NCBI GenBank assembly: GCA_029688825.1
Contig: JARUKX010000002.1
Location: 62,001 to 126,000 of the forward strand
Source: Haloarculaceae archaeon H-GB1-1
GTDB lineage: Archaea > Halobacteriota > Halobacteria > Halobacteriales > Haloarculaceae
Length of the DNA stretch: 64,000 nt
Direction of reading: 5' to 3'
Part shown: positions 51,643-59,914 of the stretch, one piece after another
How positions within the stretch are numbered: the stretch's first letter is position 1
How the letters are laid out: each line of letters opens with the position of its first letter
Notes under the pieces: model-generated
The model's input: only the letters and a program-made list of their open reading frames with translations
What the model was told of the DNA's origin: nothing
Database searches by the model: none
Program-made: the position numbers and the translations under genes

Positions 51643-54552
51643 ATGAATGACCTCGAACCCGGAGACGCGATTCTCCTCAACAATCAGCCCGCCGAGGTCA
51701 TCAAGATGTACTCCGTCGGCGATCTCGATTATCTCAGGGCCTACGTCGAGAACGTCGGTGTGAAGACCGTCTGCATCGACGACGTGAACGTCGAGCCGAA
51801 GCGAGAACAGCTCGGCACACTCGATACAGCGACCGCTGGGCAACTGCATCCGGATCACGACGCTGTCTCTGCGGAGTGGTTCGACCTACGCTCGCAGGCC
51901 CTCCAGCTTCAGATCGCTCACGAGCAAGGGCAACTTCTCAGCATCTCCAACTCGCTGGTTCGCCTGGAGCCGTACCAACTTGCCTGCGTCAACTGGGTGA
52001 TGCAGAAGCTCCGCCAGCGTGCTCTCATCGCTGACGACGTCGGGCTAGGGAAGACCATCGAGGCGGGGCTCATCCTCAAAGAACTCACCGCACGCAACCG
52101 GGCAGATCGAGTGCTGTTCGTCGTCCCCGCCCATCTCCAGAAGAAGTGGATCCGAGATATGGACCGCTTCTTCGATATCTCACTGACGCCGGGTGACCGG
52201 CAGTGGGTCGAGGGCGAGCGTCGCCGGCTGGGTGAGGAGGCGAACATCTGGAACCAGGACCATCAGCAGATGGTCGCGAGTATGGCGTTTCTGCGTCAGG
52301 AGGAGTTCCGCGATGAACTCGATAATGCGTTCTGGGACGTTGTCGTTGTCGACGAAGCGCACAAGGCGGCCAAGCGCGGCGAGTCCCCCAGCAAGACCTC
52401 GAAGATGGTCGACCGCGTTGCCGACACCTCCGACTCGCTATTGCTCCTCAGTGCGACGCCACACGACGGCAAAGGAGAGGCGTTCCGCTCCCTCGTCGAA
52501 TATATCGATCCGTTCCTCGTCGCGGAAGATCAAGAACTCTCGAAAGAGGCTGTCGACCGCGTGATGATGCGTCGCGGGAAGCAAACGATCTACGACGACA
52601 ACGGTGAACGGATTTTTCCGAATCGCGAAGTTGGGACGATTCCTGTCGAGCGGACACACGAAGAGCGGCAGTTCTACCAAGCAGTCACCGAGTACGCCAA
52701 ACACGTCTACAATCGCTCGGAGCAACTCAACGAGCCTGCGGTCGGCTTCGCGATGGCGCTGATGCAGAAGCGCCTCGTGAGCAGTATTGGAGCGATCAAA
52801 GCTACGTTAAGTCGGCGGCTGGCGAACCTGGTTGACCAGCAATCCACTGCAACCTCGCTCTCCGAAGAGGCTTCGGCCTATCTCGAAGGCGAAGACCTCG
52901 ACGAAGAAGACAAGCAGAAGGCAGAGGAAGAGCTTGCAGGGCTCACTATCACCGAGAGCGACGCCCAACTCGAAGAGGAGATCGAAACGCTTCGTGACCT
53001 CGTCTCCCTCGCCGAAGGAATCCCAGTTGATTCGAAGGCCCAGAAAGTCCGTCGGTACATCCAGCAACTACTCGAGGAGAACCCGAACGAGAAGGTACTG
53101 CTGTTCACTGAGTACCGAGACACACTCGATTACATTCTCGATCTCGTGAAGGACGAACCCTGGGCCGACGAGATTCTAACCATCCACGGTGGCGTTGACA
53201 AAGAGGACCGGGCGAAGATCGAAGACGAGTTCAACCACGGACAGTCCCGACTGCTGTTCGCGACCGACGCAGCGAGCGAGGGGATTGACCTCCAGCACAG
53301 CTGCCACATCATGGTCAATTACGAGCTGCCGTGGAATCCGAACCGGCTCGAACAGCGGATCGGTCGCCTCCACCGGTACGGCCAGGACAAGGAAGTGAAG
53401 GTGTGGAACTTCACGTTCGAGGATACTCGCGAAGGTGAGATCTTCGAGATGCTTCAGGACAAAGTCGAGAACATCCGGGGGAAGCTCGGAAACACTGCTG
53501 ACGTCCTCGGTATGCTCGACGACATCGACGTGGACTCGCTCATCATGGAGTCCATTCGGAATGACGAACCAGCGAGTGCGACGAAAGAGGAACTCGAGGA
53601 ACTCATCGACGAACGACAGCGGACGCTCCAGGAGTGGTACGAGCGCAGTCTCGTCGACACGAGTACCTTCGACCAGGAGAGCCGAGAGAAGATTCAAGAA
53701 GTGATGGATCAGTCCGAGGACGTCTACGGCAGTGAGGCCGACATTCGAGAGTTCTTCGAACGTGGGATTGGGGCACTTGGCGGCGATGTCGAGAAAGCCG
53801 GAACGAATCTGTTCCGGGCCGATTTACCCGGGGAGCTCAGTCGGACTACAGATGGCGAGCCCTATGGTCCGTTCACATTCAATCGCGAGTTCGCGATGGA
53901 TCACGACGACATCGAATATATCTCCCCGGATGCACGGCTGGTCCAAGAGTTGATGCAGTGTGTCCTCGACGGCGAACAGGGTGCGGTTGGTCTCAAGATG
54001 CTCCCGTTCGTCGACGACCCAGGGATCACCTACAACTACCGAGTCCGATTTGAGGACGGTACTGGCGAAGTGATTCGTGAAGAGATCCTCCCAGTCTTCG
54101 TCGATGCAGCACACAATGATCCGCAAGAGCGTCTCGGACAGCGAGTTGTCGATGGGGATAGCATCAAAGGTTCGCCCGATGAAGAGCCGATTCGGGTCCT
54201 GCTAGAAAACGAGGGGGAGATGCGTTCGTCTGCCGACCGATACATTAGTCAACGAGTCGAGTCACGTCGAGACGAGCTTCAGAAACGGAGGCACGAAGAG
54301 ACACAGCAAGAACTTGAAGATCTTGAAGCATATGGGGAATCCGAACGGGAACGGATTGAGACGTTTATCGCCGATTATGAGCGGAAGGCAGAAGCTGGGA
54401 CGGACATGGATATCGCAATCAGAAGACAGCGGGATCGACTCTCGAAACTCGAAGATCGCATCGAGCAACGCCGGCAGGAGTTACAACGAAAAGCACAGGT
54501 CATATCGCTTGCTCCTGAGATCGAGAATCTTTGTTTGACTCTCTCGATATGA
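51643..54552 (+). CDS. brxHII: BrxHII-type SNF2-like helicase
   Basis: 969 residues. Helicase motifs: Walker A DDVGLGKTIEAGLILKEL (about residue 130), DEAH box VVVDEAHKAAK (about 236), motif III LLLSATPHDGKGE, motif V FATDAASEGIDLQ (about 541) and motif VI EQRIGRLHRYGQDKE (about 569). The architecture (N-terminal ~100 residues with LEPGDAILLNNQPAEV, then SNF2/RapA-type helicase, then a long helical tail with a coiled coil near 860-960) fits BrxHII, the helicase of BREX types 2 and 5. It is the last gene of the BREX locus. Confidence 0.88.
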   Translation: MNDLEPGDAILLNNQPAEVIKMYSVGDLDYLRAYVENVGVKTVCIDDVNVEPKREQLGTLDTATAGQLHPDHDAVSAEWFDLRSQALQLQIAHEQGQLLSISNSLVRLEPYQLACVNWVMQKLRQRALIADDVGLGKTIEAGLILKELTARNRADRVLFVVPAHLQKKWIRDMDRFFDISLTPGDRQWVEGERRRLGEEANIWNQDHQQMVASMAFLRQEEFRDELDNAFWDVVVVDEAHKAAKRGESPSKTSKMVDRVADTSDSLLLLSATPHDGKGEAFRSLVEYIDPFLVAEDQELSKEAVDRVMMRRGKQTIYDDNGERIFPNREVGTIPVERTHEERQFYQAVTEYAKHVYNRSEQLNEPAVGFAMALMQKRLVSSIGAIKATLSRRLANLVDQQSTATSLSEEASAYLEGEDLDEEDKQKAEEELAGLTITESDAQLEEEIETLRDLVSLAEGIPVDSKAQKVRRYIQQLLEENPNEKVLLFTEYRDTLDYILDLVKDEPWADEILTIHGGVDKEDRAKIEDEFNHGQSRLLFATDAASEGIDLQHSCHIMVNYELPWNPNRLEQRIGRLHRYGQDKEVKVWNFTFEDTREGEIFEMLQDKVENIRGKLGNTADVLGMLDDIDVDSLIMESIRNDEPASATKEELEELIDERQRTLQEWYERSLVDTSTFDQESREKIQEVMDQSEDVYGSEADIREFFERGIGALGGDVEKAGTNLFRADLPGELSRTTDGEPYGPFTFNREFAMDHDDIEYISPDARLVQELMQCVLDGEQGAVGLKMLPFVDDPGITYNYRVRFEDGTGEVIREEILPVFVDAAHNDPQERLGQRVVDGDSIKGSPDEEPIRVLLENEGEMRSSADRYISQRVESRRDELQKRRHEETQQELEDLEAYGESERERIETFIADYERKAEAGTDMDIAIRRQRDRLSKLEDRIEQRRQELQRKAQVISLAPEIENLCLTLSI

Positions 54553-54622
54553 TTGAAGAAGTTAAAAACGAAGAGGTGTCAGAGTGATTCTACGCTGCAC
54601 GAGCGATGTAGTCTGTTGAGAT

Positions 54623-55819
54623 CTAGCTCCGGGAGAGAAAAGCGAAAAATCGCTCAGCGTTTTCTCGACCAAATTCACCAACATCTGTAGTATTCACTCC
54701 TGTCGGTAGTTCCAACATCGCTAAACTATACCCGTTCTTCACGGAGTAGTCATTCTCGACAGCACCATCGTTGTCTGGATAGACCAGCACACCTGGCGCA
54801 TCATAGGCTGTCTGGTACGCTACGACCTGATAGACATCGTTATTCTTGACTTTGGTCTTCCACTTGGCGTCCCCGACCAATACTGGCTCACCGTGGCGTT
54901 TGACTACGAAATCAGGTCGCATACGAATCGACGGATTTCCCCTGAGTAGATTGTCGGTTCGAGCCTGCCCTTCTACGCTCCAGCCATCTCGTTTGTCCAC
55001 GGTTTCGCGTGCTGTTCTCTCCACTACCTTTTCGAACACGTCGTTCATTCCGATCAACAGGGAGTACGATGCACCCTCACCGGCGACGATGTCTTCGATG
55101 TAGATGTGTTTCAGCACGAGCCGAGACAAGGCCAGAACCTTCTCATAGTAATCAGTAAGGCGAGTCAGTTCGATCCGTTCGGCTTCCTCGATCGAAACTT
55201 CGCGGAGCGCCACTCGTCGTCTGAGCCGCGATTCGTATTCGCGTAGTTCGCCAGCGATCTCAGTGCTATCCACCAGCGAAGACAGCGTGTTCGCAACGCA
55301 GAGAATCGTCTGGTTTAGCGTGGTATCGTAGGTGAATTCGTCGTAATCGCACTCGAAATCCGTCTTACCGGGACCTCCTGCGAGCTGTCTCTGGACGTTC
55401 AATCTGCCCCGGAGATACTCTTCTGTTCCTTCTACATCGACGTACTCTCTCCTAAGGCCCTGAGACAGAACTGCTTCCAGTTCTTCGAGAAACAGGGCTG
55501 CTACCGTGTCCACAAAATTCGTCCCGCTTTCGAGTTCCGTTTCGTGTGAGAGGTGGGTTGGTTCTGTCCCGTTTGCGTATCGTAGCAGCGTGACTAGGTT
55601 CGGCTCCCCGATTTTCGGTTGTATCTCAATAGTGGGTCCATCGGGGAGGGCAACGACTCCGACTCGATGATCCGTGTGTAGTACGACCTGTTTGCCGCGC
55701 CTGTACTCCACTCGTAATCCATCGACCTGTGATTCGATCATCTCGATATCGTCATCGGACAGGTCGATTGGGTCTGATTCGTCGTACTCGGACAGTTCTA
55801 TCAGGTCAGCAGTTGTCAC
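54623..55819 (-). CDS. mcrC: McrC-type nuclease subunit
   Basis: 398 residues from a GTG start at 55819 that overlaps the mcrB stop (GTGA). The N-terminal DUF2357-like domain includes VGVVALPDGPTIEIQPKIGE, a strong McrC signature. The C-terminal nuclease has MRPDFVVKRHGEPVLVGDAKWKTK (about 298-322), the D…(D)xK of a PD-(D/E)XK fold. McrC cuts DNA when engaged by McrB rings on modified or otherwise recognised sites. It lies tail-to-tail with brxHII (70 nt apart). Confidence 0.92.
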   Translation of the reverse strand: MTTADLIELSEYDESDPIDLSDDDIEMIESQVDGLRVEYRRGKQVVLHTDHRVGVVALPDGPTIEIQPKIGEPNLVTLLRYANGTEPTHLSHETELESGTNFVDTVAALFLEELEAVLSQGLRREYVDVEGTEEYLRGRLNVQRQLAGGPGKTDFECDYDEFTYDTTLNQTILCVANTLSSLVDSTEIAGELREYESRLRRRVALREVSIEEAERIELTRLTDYYEKVLALSRLVLKHIYIEDIVAGEGASYSLLIGMNDVFEKVVERTARETVDKRDGWSVEGQARTDNLLRGNPSIRMRPDFVVKRHGEPVLVGDAKWKTKVKNNDVYQVVAYQTAYDAPGVLVYPDNDGAVENDYSVKNGYSLAMLELPTGVNTTDVGEFGRENAERFFAFLSRS

Positions 55820-58155
55820 TCCACTTCACCATCCTCGCCAACGAGTTCGGAAAGCGCGGCACGGAGAGCGTCGGAATCGAAATCGGCGATCCGCTGTTCC
55901 TTCCAGTTGAATAGGCTCTCACCCCCGCCATCGAATATGTGCTCTTTGAGCCGCCCCATGTCTCCGAAGTAGTACTCATCGAGCAGAGGGAGTATCTCGT
56001 TCTTCCAGGACTCTACGAGACGCTCGTCCGTGGTCCCACCGGTGAGGTAGGAGTGACCAACCTGTTTGCCTTTCCCGAGGTTCCCACTGTCCCGGATACG
56101 TTCGTTGATAGCACTGAGTGCGAGAATGGAGAGAGCACCGAGGTCCTCTCCCTCTTCGACTGACGCCTTGGTTTTGACGTCCTGTTCACCATCAAAGCCA
56201 AGCTCGTCGTAGAGAACTTCGTAGTTCGGCGGGAAGTGTCGAAATCGGAATCGCCGACGTATCGCGGCATCGACGAGGGCGATTGACCGATCGGCCGTGT
56301 TCATCGTCCCGATGATATAGAGGTTCGGGGGCACTACGAGCCGGTCCTCTGAATGTGGCAGCTCGTCTCTCATCTCGTTCGGCTCACCGAGTCGCTTGTC
56401 GTTCTCGATGAGGGTGATCGTCTCACCGAAGATCTTCGGGATGTTTCCCCGGTTCACTTCGTCGATGATAAGGATGTATCTGGGAGCATCTGCTTTCGAG
56501 TCGGCGTCTTCGTAGGCCTCGACGGCGTCCTCAGCCATCTCCTTGAACACGCCAGCCTCGGGTTCGTACACGAGGTCGCCGTCACGGGTCTTCGCCGTTA
56601 TCCCCTCAATGAAGTCCTCATACGAAAACGTCGGATGGAACGTTACCATCCGAAGGCGGTCCTCGACAGCGTCGTCGAAGTGGTCTTCCTCGTCCAGCCC
56701 CCTATCTATCCACCACTTGGCGAAGTTGAGCGCTCCATAGGTCTTCCCGGTTCCTGGTGGGCCGTGGAAAACGATTTGTTTCTTGCGCTGGAGATGTTTT
56801 TCGACGGTTTCGAACCACGGTAACTCGTCGTACTCTGCGGAGTCCGGTTCTTCGATCAGTTCTTCGTTCCACCTCCAGAACGTGTCCAACCGTTCTCTGT
56901 ATGCCTCGACCACACTCTGGATCGATACTTCGTCTTCAGACTCGAACGACTCGTCATCGTATTCCTTTCGAGAGACGTCGCTCCCGTTGTCGATCCCGTA
57001 TTCGATCTCGTTGGGATAGAAGTAGATGTACAGTTGATATGCCGATTTGTGGTCCCCGAGGACGCTTGGATACAGAACAGCCCACGAGCGAGTACTCGGG
57101 ATGTTGGTTGCGCCCTGGTAGGTGACGTAGTGAGTAGACAGTTGGTCAGCGTCCATCTCGTTTCGCAGATAATCGAGTAAGTCCTCGATGTACGCCTCTA
57201 CACGGTCTTTGACATAGTTATAGTAAATCTGAGCGAGGATCTTGTAGTCGTCCCACGAGTTCATGATGTTCTTCTCGTGGTTTGCGTTCTCTCGTGCGGC
57301 GATTTCGTCGATATCTACGGATTCACCGTCAAGGATGGCATCGAGCACATCGTACCGGATTTTGGCTATTTTCTGGCGTCCTTCGTACGCCTCAAGCTGA
57401 TCTCTGAGAAATGCTTGTGGTAGCGTGCGAATTTCGTCGAGGAACACAGAGGTATCTTCCTCGAATTCCTCTAACCGGCTAGTGTGTCTGAAGAAGTATC
57501 TGAGAATGAAATTGTATCTACATTCCGTCGAGTGCGTTACAGTACCCACAAACTCTTGAGCGTCTTGGAGCGTAGCATCGGCGAGTTTCTCGCTCAAAAC
57601 GTCCGTCTGGATTGTTGAACAGTAGTCCCGATACAGTTCATATCTTCTCCCGACCGAAAGATCGCCGAGATCGGGACTGTGTAACCCAGTGAAGTAACGA
57701 ATGAGCGTCTCAAAGCCCTTCTCGTCGTACAGTACGTATCGGTCGGAGTCGGAAGTCGTCAAGAGAGCACTAATGACCGTGAGATCTATCCCTTGATTCG
57801 TCCTGAATCGCTCGATACGATCTTCGAGTGGGCTCTCATCTCCGAATAGCGCTACCAGGTCCTCGGCAAAATTTCCAGCGTCGTCAGCTACCTTCGCCTC
57901 CAGGTTGTCGAAGTCTTCCTCGGACAGAATTGGGTGATCATCTCCCGTTGCTTCTCTCAGTTCCGATGTGTATTCTGATACCGTGTCCGCAGTCAGATCG
58001 CGTTGGTTGAGCCACGAATGGCCGCTATTCAGAACCTCTCGATTCCAATTCCTCTGGTCCTCATCAGCCGATTTGAAATCCTGGTACGTATCGGCAGCCG
58101 CGTGGAGAGCCCCTTCGTCGAGATCGAATTCTCCTACTGAAACCACATTAACCAT
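55816..58155 (-). CDS. mcrB: McrB-type AAA+ GTPase
   Basis: 779 residues. The AAA+ motor is C-terminal: Walker A FHGPPGTGKTYGAL (about 468), Walker B YILIIDEVNRGNIPKIFGE (about 560), the McrB-specific IGTMNTADRS (NTAD, about 615) and arginine motif AAIRRRFRFR. The long N-terminal ~450 residues replace the small EcoMcrB DNA-binding domain and contain a winged/EVE-unlike helical part; its target modification cannot be guessed. A GGAGGT Shine-Dalgarno sequence abuts the ATG (58156-58161), too close for efficient use, whereas the GTG codon nine bases further in has ideal spacing, so the true start may be 58146. Confidence 0.92.
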   Translation of the reverse strand: MVNVVSVGEFDLDEGALHAAADTYQDFKSADEDQRNWNREVLNSGHSWLNQRDLTADTVSEYTSELREATGDDHPILSEEDFDNLEAKVADDAGNFAEDLVALFGDESPLEDRIERFRTNQGIDLTVISALLTTSDSDRYVLYDEKGFETLIRYFTGLHSPDLGDLSVGRRYELYRDYCSTIQTDVLSEKLADATLQDAQEFVGTVTHSTECRYNFILRYFFRHTSRLEEFEEDTSVFLDEIRTLPQAFLRDQLEAYEGRQKIAKIRYDVLDAILDGESVDIDEIAARENANHEKNIMNSWDDYKILAQIYYNYVKDRVEAYIEDLLDYLRNEMDADQLSTHYVTYQGATNIPSTRSWAVLYPSVLGDHKSAYQLYIYFYPNEIEYGIDNGSDVSRKEYDDESFESEDEVSIQSVVEAYRERLDTFWRWNEELIEEPDSAEYDELPWFETVEKHLQRKKQIVFHGPPGTGKTYGALNFAKWWIDRGLDEEDHFDDAVEDRLRMVTFHPTFSYEDFIEGITAKTRDGDLVYEPEAGVFKEMAEDAVEAYEDADSKADAPRYILIIDEVNRGNIPKIFGETITLIENDKRLGEPNEMRDELPHSEDRLVVPPNLYIIGTMNTADRSIALVDAAIRRRFRFRHFPPNYEVLYDELGFDGEQDVKTKASVEEGEDLGALSILALSAINERIRDSGNLGKGKQVGHSYLTGGTTDERLVESWKNEILPLLDEYYFGDMGRLKEHIFDGGGESLFNWKEQRIADFDSDALRAALSELVGEDGEVE

Positions 58156-58218
58156 ACCTCCGGTATTGACAGAACGGACAAATAACCTTGTCCCGGTGGG
58201 GGAATCGCTGGCTCAAAA

Positions 58219-58476
58219 ATGCTGTGCCGCCAACCCCACGGCGATGTGAACGACCCGGCTGGCCACGGATTCGACGGCTGGAAGTACCTCACGTTGCATT
58301 TTCTGCGGATTCATATGTATGCGAGTTACGCGGAGATCGTCGAAGAGACGCCTGCCCTCCACGGTGTCCGCTGTATCGAAGAAGTCACCGACCTTCACCA
58401 GGACAGTAGGGTACTCTATTTTATGCTCACCAACGACAACGCCGAGATTCCCTGTGTGCACAGGGCGAACTGCTAA
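58219..58476 (+). pseudogene. Possible transposase remnant
   Basis: An 85-codon frame with FDGWKYLTLHFLRIHMYASYAEIVEETPALHGV in overview resembles the N-terminal part of haloarchaeal IS5/ISH-type transposases (a 'TLHxHxxLLxLxxxxxxSYxxLVE' pattern). The rest of the transposase, including the DDE residues, is missing. The match is weak and made by eye. Confidence 0.3.
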
Positions 58477-58581
58477 CGGAACATGGCCATTGACATGGAG
58501 ATAATGTCGCGACCGTAGCAGTGGAACAGATCGATTGACGCAACCGTTTATCAGGGAGGAGAATCTAGATTCGATCGATCA

Positions 58582-58686
58582 ATGAGTCTTGATCAGGCGA
58601 TTGACGAAGCGCTCGCGACGTACAATATGTCGCGGAGTGAAGAGGCTGAGGAAGCGGGCCGGACAGTCGTTACACTCCAAGACTAA
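58582..58686 (+). CDS. Very small ORF (34 aa)
   Basis: MSLDQAIDEALATYNMSRSE is followed by EAEEAGRTVVTLQD and a stop. A TATA-like TTTATCA at about 58547-58553 lies 29 nt before the ATG, which fits a leaderless message. Acidic and helical at the front, it resembles the end of an antitoxin or a small regulator, but I cannot name it. Confidence 0.35.
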   Translation: MSLDQAIDEALATYNMSRSEEAEEAGRTVVTLQD

Positions 58687-58694
58687 TAAGGCAC

Positions 58695-58805
58695 TTAGTC
58701 GCGATCCCGGATCTTTTCCGCGAATTCTGCTTTCGGAACCCCTGACGTCTCTTTTACATCCGGGTGGTCGGTACATTCGATAGCCTCCTCACCGACGGCG
58801 ACCCG
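58695..58805 (-). pseudogene. C-terminal remnant of an unknown protein
   Basis: Reading leftward, an open frame without a start codon gives RVAVGEEAIECTDHPD and ends KAEFAEKIRDRD before a stop at 58695. Composition is haloarchaeal coding-like, and an in-frame stop at 58806-58808 cuts it off. Probably the tail of a lost gene. Confidence 0.4.
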
Positions 58806-58870
58806 CTACCGGAACATGGTTGAAGATTGGCCTCAGGCCCTGAGAGATCATCGTCAGCGAGTTAGACGGA

Positions 58871-58911
58871 TTAACCAACAAACATCCACGTCCAACCACG
58901 TTGTTGGTTAA
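58871..58911. promoter_or_regulatory. Perfect inverted repeat TTAACCAACAA / TTGTTGGTTAA
   Basis: Eleven-bp arms at 58871-58881 and 58901-58911 with a 19-nt spacer. Nearly the same repeat is at 3593-3634. Candidate operator for a regulator encoded on this replicon, perhaps the winged-helix protein at 58986-59252. Confidence 0.5.
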
Positions 58912-58985
58912 TTATCTATGGCCGAGAACCTTCTACAGTCTCAACTAAGATCGGAAATCATGTCGATTTGCCCGCTAGGAACAGA

Positions 58986-59252
58986 TCAACCCTCTGTATC
59001 GTTGAGTTCGTCGTATTCTGCTTCACCGCTGAGGATTTGCTCGCCGAACTCAGTAAGGCGGTATGCGGGCTCCTCTTCGTGGCGCTCAGCGAGCTCATGA
59101 TCAACAAATACTGGACAGCGCTGAGAGATCCATTGGCGACTGAAGTCCGTATTGATCTCGAGATTCTTTGCCGTGTGCCAGCCATCGTACTCGCCTAGTT
59201 CTTCAAGAATGTATGGGTCGGCAGGTACTGCCCAATTAACTTCCCGATACAT
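58986..59252 (-). CDS. Winged-helix DNA-binding protein
   Basis: 88 residues from the ATG at 59252 (MYREVNWAVPAD); a longer start at 59309 is also open. The pattern PYILEELGEYDGWHTAKNLEINTDFSRQWISQRC… then YRLTEFGEQIL is the common haloarchaeal winged-helix layout: helix, helix, recognition helix, wing with LTEFG. Likely a transcription regulator of the adjacent genes. It is transcribed away from the type IV secretion operon, with the divergent control region near 59300-59470. Confidence 0.75.
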   Translation of the reverse strand: MYREVNWAVPADPYILEELGEYDGWHTAKNLEINTDFSRQWISQRCPVFVDHELAERHEEEPAYRLTEFGEQILSGEAEYDELNDTEG

Positions 59253-59473
59253 GTGGATACCTGCACTGTCGTCCGAAAAGATGTATATATCCCCCGATGC
59301 GTTTCTCACCTATCCTATCAGATGCTAGAAGATACAGAAATATTCTCAAGAATACGTTCGGATGTTCAGATTCATATACCCGGTCTGTTTGTGATAGAAT
59401 TGAACGCTGATTCCACGCATCCGCTACGAGCTCGTGATCTATCGGACGATGGAACAGCTAACCATAGACACGT

Positions 59474-59893
59474 ATGCAAGGATCAGATACCGATTCCCCA
59501 CAAGAAAAGCCGAAAACCACTGCACGGAGTACTGTTGGACTGAAGCTCCCCCTCACCATCGCAGTCCTCTCCCTCATTGCAGTTGAACCAGCGCTCGCTC
59601 AACAAACTTCACAGAGCGCGGTATGCAGTGCTGACAATCTCCCCGGAATGATTGAGGGCTTCTTTCAGTTAACCACTGGGCTGGGCATTGTCGGTCTCGC
59701 TGTTGTCTGGCAAGCTGACTCCCTCATCGAGATGTTCACGCTCAATCCAGACCAGAAGAAGGGACTCAAGCGCCACAAGCGCTCGGCAATGAAGTCCGCT
59801 GTGGTTCTCGTTATCCTCGGCCCGCTGTACACCGTCGCCGGATCGATGATGGGCCTCCCACTGGCGCAGTGTGTTGATCTCGTCCCCTGGTAA
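59474..59893 (+). CDS. Small membrane protein, first gene of a secretion-like operon (VirB2/TrbC-like)
   Basis: 139 residues. A signal or anchor segment (LPLTIAVLSLIAVEPALA, about 25-42, ending in an ALA cleavage-like site) is followed by a hydrophobic helix TGLGIVGLAVVWQADSL and, after a basic loop (PDQKKGLKRHKRSAMKSA), a second helix VVLVILGPLYTVAGSMMGL. Length and topology match the pilin-like VirB2/TrbC proteins that start type IV secretion operons. Two cysteines (VCSADN and AQCVDL) could bridge outside. The family assignment rests on layout and neighbours. Confidence 0.55.
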   Translation: MQGSDTDSPQEKPKTTARSTVGLKLPLTIAVLSLIAVEPALAQQTSQSAVCSADNLPGMIEGFFQLTTGLGIVGLAVVWQADSLIEMFTLNPDQKKGLKRHKRSAMKSAVVLVILGPLYTVAGSMMGLPLAQCVDLVPW

Positions 59894-59914
59894 GCCATTT
59901 ACTCCCCTCTCATC

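Larger units (their letters stand above)
58156..58985. other. Decayed intergenic stretch
   Basis: About 830 nt with no full-length gene between McrB and the winged-helix gene. It holds the fragments listed separately at 58219-58476, 58582-58686 and 58695-58805 and an inverted repeat at 58871-58911. Reads as the scar of lost elements or genes at the edge of the defence island. Confidence 0.5.

Noticed and set aside
58213-58461. Minus-strand 82-codon frame
   Set aside because: Overlaps the more transposase-like plus-strand fragment; no regulatory signals or recognised motif.
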